NCBI RefSeq assembly: GCF_002976435.1
Contig: NZ_PUGF01000006.1
Coordinates: forward strand, 62,001 to 126,000
From: Solimicrobium silvestre
Lineage (GTDB): Bacteria > Pseudomonadota > Gammaproteobacteria > Burkholderiales > Burkholderiaceae_D
DNA length: 64,000 nt
Direction of reading: 5' to 3'
Made by a program: the position numbers and the translations under genes. Shown in pieces: positions 47,641-58,300 of the stretch. Within the stretch, counting starts at the first letter, position 1, and every line of letters starts with the position of its first letter. The notes beneath the pieces are model-generated. The model made no database searches. It saw only the letters and a program-made list of their open reading frames with translations, and had not been told where the DNA came from.

Positions 47641-47930
47641 AAATTATCGTTCAGGGTGTTCACCCCTACTACTCATCCAGAATTAACATAATCCAATCGT
47701 TCAACACTAGCCCGCTTAATTTACTCAGGTTTAATTATTGCGGGCATTGCCTGCTTGAAATTCCTGCCGCCTAATTAATATGACTTTTTTAGCTGTTTTT
47801 TGACGCTTAATTTTCTTTTTTCAACATAAACATGTAAAAAAGATGCAAAAATTAGTGATTTATGACAATAATACGTGCGGGATTTTTTGACTAATCCAAG
47901 TGCCGTACATATAAAAATAGGAGACAAGAC
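47641..47930. other. Intergenic region after oxyR
   Basis: This gap is AT-rich with a weak GGGT-GTTC-ACCC hairpin just after the oxyR stop (47654-47665). No gene was seen. It should hold the promoter of the next gene. Confidence 0.45.
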
Positions 47931-48815
47931 ATGCAACATCTTCAGTCAGAATTTGATAGCTTAGTTGGTGGTAAAGATAAAACAATAGATAGACGAGATT
48001 TTATAAAAACAGCTGTCGGTGTTGGGTTTGCGGCCGCGGTATTACCTGTATGCGCCAAAACTCTGATCAGAACCGATGCCGAAGGCTTAAAAGACGGTGA
48101 ATTCACACTGGAAATTGCCGGGCAACCGGTTCCGGTCTATATGGCTCAACCCAAAGACAAAGAAAACCTGCCGGTAGTGATCGTGATTTCTGAGATTTTT
48201 GGCTTACATGAACATATTACCGATGTCGTGCGCCGCTTCGCAAAACAAGGCTATCTGGCGGTAGCCCCTGAATTATTCATACGTCAGGGCGACCCCTCCA
48301 TCTACGACAATATTGCACAGATAATGAAGGAAGTGGTCTCTAAAGTCCCGGACAAACAAGTACTCGGCGACTTGGATGCCTGCGTCGCTTGGGCCAAGCG
48401 CAATGGTGGTAATCCAGACAAAATTGCCGTCGCTGGATTTTGTTGGGGCGGCCGCTTTGCATGGCTATATGCCGCGCACAATCCAAGCATCAAAGCTGGG
48501 GTAGCCTGGTATGGCCGCCTCACGTCCGATACCGCGCCATCGGCACTTAACCCAGAAAACCCTATCGACATCGCACCTACGTTAACAACGCCGATGCTAG
48601 GTTTATATGGTGGCAAAGATCCCGGTATTTCCATGGCATCCATCCAGCAAATGAAAGATGCTTTAGCCAAGGGAGCCAGTCTCTCCGAGATCGTGGTTTA
48701 TCCAAAATCTGGTCACGCTTTCCATGCCGACTATCGTCCAAGTTATGTTGCAGATGATGCCAAAGATAGCTGGAAACGTTGTCTTGAGTGGTTACGTGCG
48801 CATGGCGTAGAGTAA
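47931..48815 (+). CDS. Tat-exported dienelactone hydrolase family protein
   Basis: This 294-residue alpha/beta hydrolase has a twin-arginine signal (DRRDFIKTA at residue 20, then a hydrophobic stretch), so it is folded before export to the periplasm. The nucleophile is Cys171 in GFCWGG, as in dienelactone hydrolases, with an Asp in GGKDPG and the His in SGHAFH completing the triad. Dienelactone hydrolases open lactones from chlorocatechol breakdown, but many relatives act elsewhere, so the substrate is unknown. The AGGAGA ribosome site is strong. Confidence 0.9.
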   Translation: MQHLQSEFDSLVGGKDKTIDRRDFIKTAVGVGFAAAVLPVCAKTLIRTDAEGLKDGEFTLEIAGQPVPVYMAQPKDKENLPVVIVISEIFGLHEHITDVVRRFAKQGYLAVAPELFIRQGDPSIYDNIAQIMKEVVSKVPDKQVLGDLDACVAWAKRNGGNPDKIAVAGFCWGGRFAWLYAAHNPSIKAGVAWYGRLTSDTAPSALNPENPIDIAPTLTTPMLGLYGGKDPGISMASIQQMKDALAKGASLSEIVVYPKSGHAFHADYRPSYVADDAKDSWKRCLEWLRAHGVE

Positions 48816-48821
48816 TTTTGA

Positions 48822-48842
48822 GTGGGCACGTAATGTGCCCAC
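48822..48842 (+). terminator. Hairpin after the dienelactone hydrolase gene
   Basis: GTGGGCAC and GTGCCCAC pair perfectly around GTAAT, seven bases after the stop. There is no T-run, so termination strength is uncertain. Confidence 0.5.
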
Positions 48843-48946
48843 CAATTACAAATAAACAAACATAAGCTGTCAGTTATTTGCAATTAATAGTAGCTCTATG
48901 TTTTAATGCCTTGCATCTTTTCATTGTCCTATCGGCGAGGCTCAAA

Positions 48947-49729
48947 ATTCACTCCACTTTAATCTCCATTCTATTTACCACCGCCATTGCTGGGGTAATT
49001 AGCATCAGTGCTGCCGCCATTTTTTCATTTGCGCTGCTTTCAAAAGCAGTTGAACGTATGGTGAGTTTATCGGTAGGCATCATGCTGTCCACCGCGTTTT
49101 TACATGCACTACCGGAAGCATTTGAATCACAAGCGGACACGCACGGTTTATTTGCCTTGCTGCTGGGTAGTCTACTGGGATTCTTCCTGTTAGAAAAATT
49201 CGCCATTCTGCGTCATTCGCATCACCACGAAGGTGACGGACATCATCACGCTCATGGTCATGACGCGCGTGAAGCTGGCAAATCCGGCTGGATGATTTTA
49301 GTTGGCGATGGCATGCATAATTTTACTGACGGGATTTTAATTGCTGCCGCTTTTTTAGCTAACCCACAATTAGGTATCGTGACTGGCTTAGCGATTATTG
49401 CGCATGAAATTCCACAAGAAATTGGCGACTTCATCGTGTTACTGAACGCCGGATTCACCCGCCGCCGCGCATATATGTATAACCTGATTTCCAGCCTGAT
49501 GGCAGTGGTTGGTGGCGTTTTAGGTTACTACACACTGGAAAGCGCGAGTAATTTAATCCCCTACGTATTAGTTATCGCTTCATCCGGCTTTATCTACATT
49601 GCAGTGAGCGACTTAATGCCGCAAATGCAGCGTCGCGCCACGATGCGCGAAACTATTCCGCAAATTATTTTAATCAGCATTGGTGTGTTGATTGTGCTGT
49701 TTTTAACCGGGCAGCAACATTCGCATTAA
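48947..49729 (+). CDS. ZIP family divalent metal transporter
   Basis: This membrane protein imports zinc or similar metals. It has about eight membrane segments with a cytoplasmic His-rich loop (HSHHHEGDGHHHAHGHDARE) and the metal-site segments DGMHNFTDGILIAAAF and AIIAHEIPQEIGDFIVLL. No ATG or GTG lies where the family N-terminus should start. An ATT at 48947 has GAGG six bases upstream and gives MHSTLISI as the N-terminus and 260 residues; a TTG at 48878 or 48911 is the alternative. The family assignment is firm; the start is not. Confidence 0.9.
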   Translation: MHSTLISILFTTAIAGVISISAAAIFSFALLSKAVERMVSLSVGIMLSTAFLHALPEAFESQADTHGLFALLLGSLLGFFLLEKFAILRHSHHHEGDGHHHAHGHDAREAGKSGWMILVGDGMHNFTDGILIAAAFLANPQLGIVTGLAIIAHEIPQEIGDFIVLLNAGFTRRRAYMYNLISSLMAVVGGVLGYYTLESASNLIPYVLVIASSGFIYIAVSDLMPQMQRRATMRETIPQIILISIGVLIVLFLTGQQHSH

Positions 49730-49790
49730 CAATCAATGCAAAATAAATATCGCCAGTACCCGACTTAATTTGCACACAAAGTTGACACGT

Positions 49791-49823
49791 AAAGCCAGCA
49801 AAACTAATACTGATGCTGGCTTT
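49791..49823. terminator. Hairpin between convergent ZIP and glycoside hydrolase genes
   Basis: AAAGCCAGCA and TGCTGGCTTT pair perfectly around a 13-nt loop. It lies between two convergent stops and could serve both. Confidence 0.55.
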
Positions 49824-49840
49824 AGCGATGTTATAAATGT

Positions 49841-52054
49841 CTAAGAGGTTGGTTTAATATTCATCATTTCCGATTGAAACCGACTCACAGTGCCGTCCGG
49901 CATGCTTGCCAGAACACTGAGTCCCGGCACCTTCAGCGTGCCATCGTCATATAACTTACTACTGAAATTGGCGACTATACGAGTCCCATCGGCAAAACGG
50001 GTTTCCTGCACCTGCCCATCCGCATTTTTCCAACTAAATTTGGTTAACGCCTGAAATGCCAGGCGCTGATGTAATGGCCGGAAGAAATCATCCAGATGCT
50101 TTAAATAAGGTAGCCGCTCGGCATTAGTATCCAGACTCAGATTGAGTAACGGCGCTACGTTATATAGTTGCGCCAACAGTTCAGTGGTTTGACGTGTTTC
50201 CGGAAATTTCAAACTATCGATTAGCCAGTGATGAGTAGTGATGATACTGTCGTGAAAGGCGGCCTGAAACAGCGGCAGCCGGGTTGCCGGGTCAAAATAC
50301 AGGGCGCGGTAAACCGGCTTAATGGCGGCAGCCCTGAAAAATACTTGCGGCTGACTTTCCGGAAACCAGCGTCCCATAAAGTAAGGAGATGCGCTGTTAT
50401 TGCGCATGTCCGGATCGCGCCAGCCAAAGCCGTTGGTTTGCAGCCCGTGGGCAAAGGCAATACTGCGATTGACCGTAGCATGGCCATTTTCCGAACCGAC
50501 CACCAGCCCCAGATTATTGCTGATCCACGCCATGCCAGCCTGCCGGCTTTCAGCATCTTGTGCCTGTGAAGTAGGTTTGGCTGGATCCATGTCGTCAAAC
50601 AACATGCCACTGGCATCGGCATCGATAAACCAACTGTTATAACCACTTTCATATTGAATATCGCGCACCCGTTGCTCCAGAATCGGGCGGATGCAGGCGG
50701 AATTGGTGTACACACCCTCCCCCTGAAAACCGGATCTGCGCTGACCATCGTCCTGCATAATGCCGCAGCGCTCAAATGCGTCCTGCCCCAGATGAGACGA
50801 ACTCCAGTCCTGATTTCCGTTATCTGGCAGCGCCGTATTATAAGAATCGTAAGGCGCGATTAAATAACCCGCTAAACGCGCGGCGGCAATCGCTTCGGGG
50901 TGGGCATAACCGGCTTCCCACTGCGGCAAACCCAGCCATAGACGGCTTAAGCCAGCCTGCTGCAATGCGGCGATCATTTTTGTAGAAGCACCTTCACCCC
51001 AACGCTCCGGATTAATCAATACCTCGCCAAATTGTTGAATAGCATAATTTTTGCGCTGACGGATTGTTTGTACATCATTGCCGGCAAAGCGGCTTTCCAG
51101 TGCGGTATTGAGATTATCAATAAGCACCCGTTGCAGCCAAACTTCGTTGCTAGTGGCGAGCTGACGCAAGGCCTGTTGGCCGACGTCGTCAAATTTTCCG
51201 ATCAGCCTGGGCAGTTTCTTTAAGCGAGTTTGCAGACCACGCCAGTCGCGCACGTCGGTAAGCGCCAATAACCGGCTACCCCATAAATAAGCATGACTGG
51301 CACCGATCAAGGCTTCGCCATCCTGCGCGGCGGCAAGTTTGGACTCCAGGGAAATGAATCGCCCCTGTGCTTTCAGCCATTTCCGGTATTCCAGAGCTGG
51401 TGCCAACCAGTTAGCATCATTCAGGCTGATCTGTATCTCGTAAGGTGCCGGGCTGGTAAAACGATGCTCTGCCACCAGCGCAATGCCGTTTGGCTCCGGC
51501 GTAAAATGCAGGCGATTATGGAACGGATTAATAAACAGTACCGATAACACTTGATCGCCATGATCCAGCCCCAGCACGGGCAAGCTTAAACCTTCGGTGG
51601 TGTCGATATCGTTATAGTCGCCAGCAAGCGCATCGCGCCAGATGCTGTGCTGTGCAGGTATATAGTTCCCTTCAGCTAACGGCAAAATCAAGCCGCGCGC
51701 GCCGGAAGGTATCAGTGGCCATTGCATGACAGAAGTAGTAGATGAGCTGAAGCGCACTATCAGCTTGTGTCCATCCAACCGCGCGTTGACCTGAATGCCG
51801 GTATCGCCCAGACGCCAACTGGCCTCGGATGCGCTGTTCTTCAGGCTCATCACGCGGTCTGTGTTTTGCGCGCTGGAAATAACAAGGCGTTGGCCGTCGG
51901 GCAGTTGTGCCGTAGCGCTGAGAGTGGCCGGATCAATCTCTATAAGCCAATCAGGAGAAGACAGAGTAAGCGCCTGCCCGGATAGAGGTAGGAGTAGGAT
52001 AAACAGGAGGAAGTAAGTAGCAAGTCGAATAAAGTAGGGAGGAGGCATGGGCAA
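49841..52054 (-). CDS. Secreted glycoside hydrolase-like protein
   Basis: This 737-residue protein has a signal peptide (FLLFILLLPLSGQA), an N-terminal beta-sandwich (to about residue 220), a probable TIM-barrel region and a C-terminal beta region. The middle holds SWFIDADASGMLFDDMDPAK followed by LVVGSENGHATVNR, which fits an Asp and Glu active pair. The layout resembles GH101-type or DUF5696 proteins, but the family call is tentative and the sugar substrate is unknown. It is a single-gene unit with nothing sugar-related nearby. Confidence 0.7.
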   Translation of the reverse strand: MPMPPPYFIRLATYFLLFILLLPLSGQALTLSSPDWLIEIDPATLSATAQLPDGQRLVISSAQNTDRVMSLKNSASEASWRLGDTGIQVNARLDGHKLIVRFSSSTTSVMQWPLIPSGARGLILPLAEGNYIPAQHSIWRDALAGDYNDIDTTEGLSLPVLGLDHGDQVLSVLFINPFHNRLHFTPEPNGIALVAEHRFTSPAPYEIQISLNDANWLAPALEYRKWLKAQGRFISLESKLAAAQDGEALIGASHAYLWGSRLLALTDVRDWRGLQTRLKKLPRLIGKFDDVGQQALRQLATSNEVWLQRVLIDNLNTALESRFAGNDVQTIRQRKNYAIQQFGEVLINPERWGEGASTKMIAALQQAGLSRLWLGLPQWEAGYAHPEAIAAARLAGYLIAPYDSYNTALPDNGNQDWSSSHLGQDAFERCGIMQDDGQRRSGFQGEGVYTNSACIRPILEQRVRDIQYESGYNSWFIDADASGMLFDDMDPAKPTSQAQDAESRQAGMAWISNNLGLVVGSENGHATVNRSIAFAHGLQTNGFGWRDPDMRNNSASPYFMGRWFPESQPQVFFRAAAIKPVYRALYFDPATRLPLFQAAFHDSIITTHHWLIDSLKFPETRQTTELLAQLYNVAPLLNLSLDTNAERLPYLKHLDDFFRPLHQRLAFQALTKFSWKNADGQVQETRFADGTRIVANFSSKLYDDGTLKVPGLSVLASMPDGTVSRFQSEMMNIKPTS

Positions 52055-52273
52055 TTAACTGGTCACAAAAGAAGAAGGCAATATGACAAGCTAGAACAGT
52101 GTTTGTTTCTTCAAAGGTAAAATCAACTACGAGACAGTCAATGCAAATTACATTTCATTCTTGAATTTATTTATTCACTGGATAATATTAATCGCATGAA
52201 CATGCGCCTCTTGTAGCCGCAGAACGATGAAACCAATTAGATTGGTTAATAGTAATGGAGGCAATAAGGCGAT

Positions 52274-53095
52274 ATGTATTTCTTTTATAGACAAAGAGTG
52301 CCCAAAATGCGATCGACTTATGCGCCAATCCTAGCGCTGTTGTTGATACTTGGATGTGTAACATCAGCAAAAGCAGAAGTGCCGAAAGAACTACGTGTCT
52401 GCGGAGATCTGGCTGAATTTCCGCCCTTCACGTATTTTGTGCGAAACGAAACGCAAATTTCACAAGTCGTTGCTGGCTACAATATTGATGTCTTGAACGA
52501 AGTCCTAGCCACCTCCAATAGGAGCGCCATAGTCACTTTACTGCCATGGAAGCGTTGTCAGGCGGTTGCAGCTCAGGGACAGTACGATATTGTATTAGAT
52601 ATTTCCAAAGCACCTGTACGCGAGCACGATTTTGCTTTCACCAAAGTTGTATATACCCTCAATACAATTTACATCTACAGCATGGAGCGGCCCGAGCCAA
52701 TAATTAACTCCACAGATGACTTTAAACGGTTTAGTTTCTGTATCCCAATCGGCTGGGAGCTTACGCAATTTAACATTCCAGTTAAATCCATAACAGGTCA
52801 GCCTTATAGCTCAAAGCAGGCAATTGAAATGCTTAAAGTAGGGCGTTGCGATGTGGCGATATACTATAAGGAACTCTTGCGCGGAGATCGTCTGATTGGT
52901 AGCGGCGGCATTCTCAACGACCCGAAAATAAAATATAAACTGGTTCCTGGACTTCCAAAACCTGAATTTTTTATGGCAGTAAGTCGTGCATTACCTTACA
53001 GCGACGATCTGGTGCAATTGCTTAATAGTGGAATCGAGCAAATGAAAAAAACGGGAGAAGAAGAGCGTTTATTACGGCTATATAATTTGCGCTAA
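52274..53095 (+). CDS. Periplasmic solute-binding protein, family 3-like
   Basis: This protein has a signal peptide ending TSAKA and a type II binding-protein fold. Family-like segments are LRVCGDLAEFPPFTYFVRNE at the start, LPWKRCQAVAAQGQYDIVLD and the C-terminal MKKTGEEERLLRLYNL. Such proteins often bind amino acids, but stand-alone members also serve in signalling. The ATG at 52274 has AAGG four bases upstream; an ATG at 52307 gives a more usual signal peptide and is an equal alternative. No permease or ATPase gene is adjacent. Confidence 0.8.
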   Translation: MYFFYRQRVPKMRSTYAPILALLLILGCVTSAKAEVPKELRVCGDLAEFPPFTYFVRNETQISQVVAGYNIDVLNEVLATSNRSAIVTLLPWKRCQAVAAQGQYDIVLDISKAPVREHDFAFTKVVYTLNTIYIYSMERPEPIINSTDDFKRFSFCIPIGWELTQFNIPVKSITGQPYSSKQAIEMLKVGRCDVAIYYKELLRGDRLIGSGGILNDPKIKYKLVPGLPKPEFFMAVSRALPYSDDLVQLLNSGIEQMKKTGEEERLLRLYNLR

Positions 53096-53136
53096 GCTAC
53101 GCTAACCTAACTTTCGTCATTTACCTGCTTCTATCA

Positions 53137-53793
53137 TCAAACATAATACGCCACCGTCGTCATCACCTTGGCCATGCCAGTCATCAAGTGTTTAACGGGT
53201 AACGGCAAATCTGCCGCGCCTAATGCTTGTGCTGCTGCGCCGTGTGCAATTTCGTCGTCACGCATTTGCTCAACAATCGCCCGTGACTTAACATCATTGG
53301 CCGGCAAATTTGTTAAGTGACTATTTAAATGCGCTTCCACTTGCCGTTCTGTTTCCACCACAAAGCCAAGACTGGCTGCGTCGCCTACTTTGGCGGCAAT
53401 GGCACCGCAAACAAAGGCACCTGCGTACCAAAGTGGGTTAAGCAGGCTCAGGTGTGAGCCGAGCTCACTAATCCGGTGCGCCGTCCAAGCCAAATGATCT
53501 TCTTCTTCGCGCCCGGCTTGCACAAATTGCAGCTGCAATTCTTTGCTATGCGAAAAAAGCCCTTGTGACTGATATAAGGCTTGCGCGCACACTTCACCAA
53601 CATGGTTTACCCGCATTAAGCCGGCACTATGACGACGTTCTTTGTCATCAAGTTGGCTGTCCGCACTATTTTCTATTATTTTTTTAGCTGGATTTGGCCG
53701 GCTGTCTGTCGCCACGCCATTGACTACACGTAACGATTTGTCCAGCATCGCAATAAATAAATCAGTTTTATTTAACAAGTCATTACCTATCAT
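53137..53793 (-). CDS. coq7: 2-polyprenyl-3-methyl-6-methoxy-1,4-benzoquinone monooxygenase
   Basis: Coq7 adds a hydroxyl group late in ubiquinone synthesis. The di-iron site is visible in NHVGEVCAQALYQSQ, in REEEDHLAWTAHR and in RDDEIAHGAAAQALGA. The protein has 218 residues and ends with two hydrophobic helices that hold it at the membrane. Its presence shows an organism that makes ubiquinone by the Coq7 rather than the UbiF route. Confidence 0.95.
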   Translation of the reverse strand: MIGNDLLNKTDLFIAMLDKSLRVVNGVATDSRPNPAKKIIENSADSQLDDKERRHSAGLMRVNHVGEVCAQALYQSQGLFSHSKELQLQFVQAGREEEDHLAWTAHRISELGSHLSLLNPLWYAGAFVCGAIAAKVGDAASLGFVVETERQVEAHLNSHLTNLPANDVKSRAIVEQMRDDEIAHGAAAQALGAADLPLPVKHLMTGMAKVMTTVAYYV

Positions 53794-53908
53794 TTTAATA
53801 ATAAATTGTTGTCCAATAACAACGATTTGGTGGTTGGTTTGGTATTTTAATCATATTTCCTTTGCCCCGCGACAAGAATTTTGATGAAATAGCGGCCTTT
53901 GCAGGTTA

Positions 53909-53938
53909 TTGCAGGTTATTACAGATAACTTTTATAAA
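53909..53938 (+). promoter_or_regulatory. Candidate promoter of the porin gene
   Basis: TTGCAG (53909-53914) and TATAAA (53933-53938) are spaced by 18 bases, about 100 bases before the porin start. The upstream GCAGGTTATT unit is present twice. This is a pattern match only. Confidence 0.4.
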
Positions 53939-54034
53939 ACAGCAGACCGGTGGGGTTCAGGCTAAATAACTTTAGCCCAGTTTCAAACCACCCTAACTGC
54001 TTACGTAGTATTAACACTTTTTGGAAAATATTTC

Positions 54035-55120
54035 ATGAAAAAATCACTTTTAGCCATCGCCGTTTTAGCTTCTTTTGCTGGTGCAGCATCTGCACAATCT
54101 TCTGTAACCGTATTCGGTACTTTAGACGCTGGCATGACATACGCAAACACTGGTACTCAAGCACCACTGAACACTGCTAACGACAAATGGTCTATGGACA
54201 GCGGCGTTTCACAAGCTTCATTCATCGGCTTCAAAGGCGTTGAAGATTTGGGCGGCAATTTGAAAGCTATTTTCCAATTAGAAGCTGGCATTCAAATTGA
54301 CAACGGTACTAGCTCACAAGCTAATACATTGTTCAACCGTGCTTCATGGGTTGGTTTGTCTGGTGACTTCGGTACTGTAACTGCTGGTCGTCAATTCACA
54401 CCATTGTATGAAGCAGTAAAAACTATCGATCCATTCCAATTGGGTATGGCTGGTTCAGCATCAAACTTGATGAGCACTGGTGGCGCGAGTATCGTAAACG
54501 GCGCAATTGTTGCCGGTAACTCAGTTACTAACGTTGCTCAAAACAACTCATTGCGTTATGCATCACAATCAGTAAGCGGTTTGTCTGCAATAGTTAACTA
54601 CTCATTCGGCGAACAAGCTGGTAACACTAACGCTGGTCGCGATATCGGCGCTACTGTTAACTACGCAAATGGTCCATTGTCATTGTTGGTTTCTTACGAT
54701 GGCGTAAAAACATTGGATGACACTACAACACTGCAAACAACTTTGTTGGGCGGCGTAGCTGACTGGGCACAATTCGGTTTCCCACTGAAAACTAGCATCG
54801 GTTATGCAATCAACAAGGGTTCGGATGTTGTTGGCGTTGCAGATGTTGATTCACGCGATTTGATCATTGGTTTGCGTTTGCCTATGGCTCAACATGAAGT
54901 GTTAGCTTCATTTGTTCACAAAGATGACAAAACTACTGCTGATTTGAATGCTGAACAATTCGCTTTAGGTTACACATATGCAATTTCCAAGCGTACTGTG
55001 TTGTACACATCAGTATCTAAGATGATCAACAAAAACGGTGCAGCTTACACAGTTGGCAATGCAAGCAACACTGGCTACGGCGTTAAAGTGTTTGATTTCG
55101 GTATCCGTCACTCGTTCTAA
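54035..55120 (+). CDS. Outer-membrane porin, Burkholderiales type
   Basis: This 361-residue protein has a signal peptide (MKKSLLAIAVLASFAGAASA) and a 16-strand porin barrel. Typical segments are SSVTVFGTLDAGMTYANTG at the start, SRASW-like FNRASWVGLSGDFGTVTAGR in the middle and KVFDFGIRHSF at the end, finishing in Phe. Codon use is narrow (for example GCT, GGT, ACT, TTG), consistent with very high expression. A strong terminator follows. It is a general diffusion porin; selectivity cannot be read. Confidence 0.95.
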   Translation: MKKSLLAIAVLASFAGAASAQSSVTVFGTLDAGMTYANTGTQAPLNTANDKWSMDSGVSQASFIGFKGVEDLGGNLKAIFQLEAGIQIDNGTSSQANTLFNRASWVGLSGDFGTVTAGRQFTPLYEAVKTIDPFQLGMAGSASNLMSTGGASIVNGAIVAGNSVTNVAQNNSLRYASQSVSGLSAIVNYSFGEQAGNTNAGRDIGATVNYANGPLSLLVSYDGVKTLDDTTTLQTTLLGGVADWAQFGFPLKTSIGYAINKGSDVVGVADVDSRDLIIGLRLPMAQHEVLASFVHKDDKTTADLNAEQFALGYTYAISKRTVLYTSVSKMINKNGAAYTVGNASNTGYGVKVFDFGIRHSF

Positions 55121-55164
55121 TTTATTAAGAGACAAGCAACCTCGGTTACTTTAATCTTAATATG

Positions 55165-55193
55165 AAAAACGGCAGCTCAGGCTGCCGTTTTTT
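55165..55193 (+). terminator. Rho-independent terminator of the porin gene
   Basis: CGGCAGC and GCTGCCG pair around TCAG, preceded by A residues and followed by seven T, about 50 bases after the porin stop. Confidence 0.92.
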
Positions 55194-55349
55194 TATGGGT
55201 TAATCGTTTATTCAACGATCCCCAATATGAATAAAGTTTAATGAAAGCAATATCGCGCTCACACTATAATCCAATCTACCGTTAATGGCCTGAGGAAACA
55301 CACTCATCGGCATTATCGGCAATTAGACTCTTTGTGATGAGGTATATAA

Positions 55350-58300
55350 ATGCTTTGGTTTGTTCGAATCGCACTAAAACGCCCGTACACGTTTGTCGTG
55401 TTAGCGTTACTCATACTCATTTTCGGTCCGCTGGCAGCACTGCGCTCGCCGACCGATATTTTCCCCGATATTAAAATCCCCGTGATTAGCGCGGTGTGGA
55501 CGTATTCAGGTTTATCACCTGAGGATATGTCGGGGCGGGTTGTTTATTACTATGAACGGCAGCTTAGTTCGACCGTGAATGATATCGATCACATTGAATC
55601 TCAATCATTGGCCGGCTATGGGATTGTGAAGATATTTTTTCAGCCGAATGTGGATATCCGTACCGCGACGGCGCAGGTTACTTCCATTTCCCAAACCGTG
55701 CTAAAGCAAATGCCGCCCGGCATTACACCACCCTTAATCCTGAATTACAACGCCTCGACTGTGCCGATCCTGCAACTGGCGCTGTCCAGCATTCAAGAAA
55801 CAGAACAAAAACTTTTCGATTTTGGGCAAAACTTTATTCGTCCACAACTAGCCACCGTGCCAGGTACGACGATCCCATCGCCTTACGGCGGCAAAGTACG
55901 ACAAATTCAGATCGACGTGAATCAGGAGGCGCTACAGGCCAAGCGTCTGTCGGCGGAAGATGTTGAAAACGCGTTAGCCGCGCAAAACCAGATTATTCCG
56001 GTCGGTACGCAAAAAATTGGCAAGTTTGAATACAGCGTCAAATTGAACAATAGCCCGGACGCCTTTGAAAAGCTCAGTGATTTACCGATTAAGGCTGTCG
56101 ACGGCACCATTATTTACATGCGTGACATCGCCAGCATCCGCGACGGTAATCCGCCGCAAACTAATATTGTGCGGGTCAATGGCAGCCGTGCGGTGTTGAT
56201 GACGGTGTTAAAAAGTGGTGCAGCTTCCACGCTAGATATCGTCAGCAACGTCAAAAAATTACTGCCTACGATTGAAGAAACTTTACCGAAATCAGTGCAT
56301 ATCAATGCGATTGGCGACCAGTCTATTTTCGTTAAAGCAGCTGTCAGCGGCGTAGCGCGAGAAGCGGTGATTGCCGCATTGCTAACCAGCTTGATGATTC
56401 TGCTGTTTTTGGGTAGCTGGCGCTCAACGCTGATTATTACTGCCTCGATTCCATTGGCGATTTTATCCTCCATTGCAGCGCTGTATGCAATGGGCGAAAC
56501 GCTCAACATTATGACCTTGGGCGGGCTGGCATTAGCAGTCGGGATTTTAGTCGATGATGCGACGGTCACTATTGAAAACATCAACTGGCATCTGGAGCAA
56601 GGTAAAGAAGTGCGCACCGCAATTATGGATGGCGCACATCAGATTGTCGGCCCGGCGTTTGTGTCTTTACTGTGTATTTGTATCGTATTTATCCCGATGT
56701 TTTTCTTGAGCGGGGTAGCGCATTATCTGTTTGTGCCGATGGCAGAAGCGGTGATGTTTGCCATGATCGCCTCCTTCATTTTGTCACGTACCTTGGTGCC
56801 GACCATGGCGGCGTATTTGCTGCGCATGCATAGCATTGATGGCCATCCGTCCGGCGAACTACTCCAGATGATGCAGCCGAATCACATCACACCGTCTCAT
56901 TCAAAAAACCCTCTGGTACGGTTTCAGCAAGCGTTTGAGCGCTTATTTATTCGAATACGCGATGTGTATTATGATTTTTTACGGCTGGCGATGGAAAACC
57001 AGCGCAAATTCGTGATTGGCTTTTTGAGCATTGTGTTGCTGTCATTTGCGCTGGTTCCATGGTTAGGCAGAGACTTCTTCCCTGCGGTCGATTCCGGTCA
57101 AATTAAATTGCATGTACGAGCGCAAATCGGTACCCGGATTGAAGAAACCGCCAAATTGTTTGATCAGGTTGAACAGCAAATCCGGACCACAATTCCAAAA
57201 GAAGAGCTGGGCAGCATTGTAGACAATATCGGTTTGACCGTCAGCGGTATTAACCAGGTCTACAACAATACCGGTACCATCGGCCCGCAAGACGGCGATA
57301 TTTTAATTTCGCTCAATGAAGGTCATGCTCCTACTGACGACTATGTGACGAAGCTGCGCAAACAATTGAGTCAACAGTTCCCCGGTACGACCTTCTCGTT
57401 TTTACCTGCCGACATCATTAGCCAAATTCTTAACTTTGGCGCGCCAGCACCGATTGATGTACAGGTAATGGGGCCAAATGGCGAGGCCAATATGGCTTAT
57501 GCACAAAAGCTGTTACGTGAGATCAGTAACATATCCGGCATTGCCGATACCCGGATTCAGCAAGCAAATAATTACCCGCAGTTGTTAGTGGATGTGGATC
57601 GCACCCGCGCCAAACAGATGGGTATTACCGAGCGTGATGTCACTAATAGTCTGGTTGTCACCATGGCCGGTAGCGGTCAAGTGGCACCGGCGTTCTGGTT
57701 GAATAAGCGTAACGGCGTGTCTTACCCGGTCGTGGCCCAAACACCTGAATACCGGATTCAAACTTTATCCGATCTGCAAAACATACCTATCGCTGGCGAC
57801 AATGTGAAAGGCCCGCAAATTTTGGGCGGCTTAGCTACAATTACCCGCAGCAGCACGGCGGCGGTCGTTTCGCACTATGCCGTTCAACCGGCGATTGATA
57901 TCTTCGCAACGCCGCAACATCGCGATCTGGGCGGTGTTGCTTCGGATATTGAACGCATACTCAAGGCCAATGAAAAAGACCGCCCTAAAGGATCCACAAT
58001 CAGCTTGCGCGGCCAGGTGCAAACCATGAATACCGCATTTAGCGGCCTATTGTTCGGCTTGCTGGCGGCGGTTGTTCTGATCTACCTGTTAATCGTCGTC
58101 AACTTCCAGTCCTGGAGCGATCCTTTCGTGATCATCACCGCGTTGCCTGCGGCATTGGCCGGTATCGTCTGGATGTTGTTTGCCACGCACACCACGTTGT
58201 CGGTACCTGCTTTAACCGGCGCGATCATGTGCATGGGGGTGGCAACAGCCAATAGTATTCTAGTGATCAGCTTTGCCCGTGAACGCTTGCAACATACGGG

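Noticed and set aside
50221-50775. Open frame within the glycoside hydrolase gene on the same strand but shifted
   Set aside because: The main frame has a signal peptide and continuous homology-like features; this one has none.
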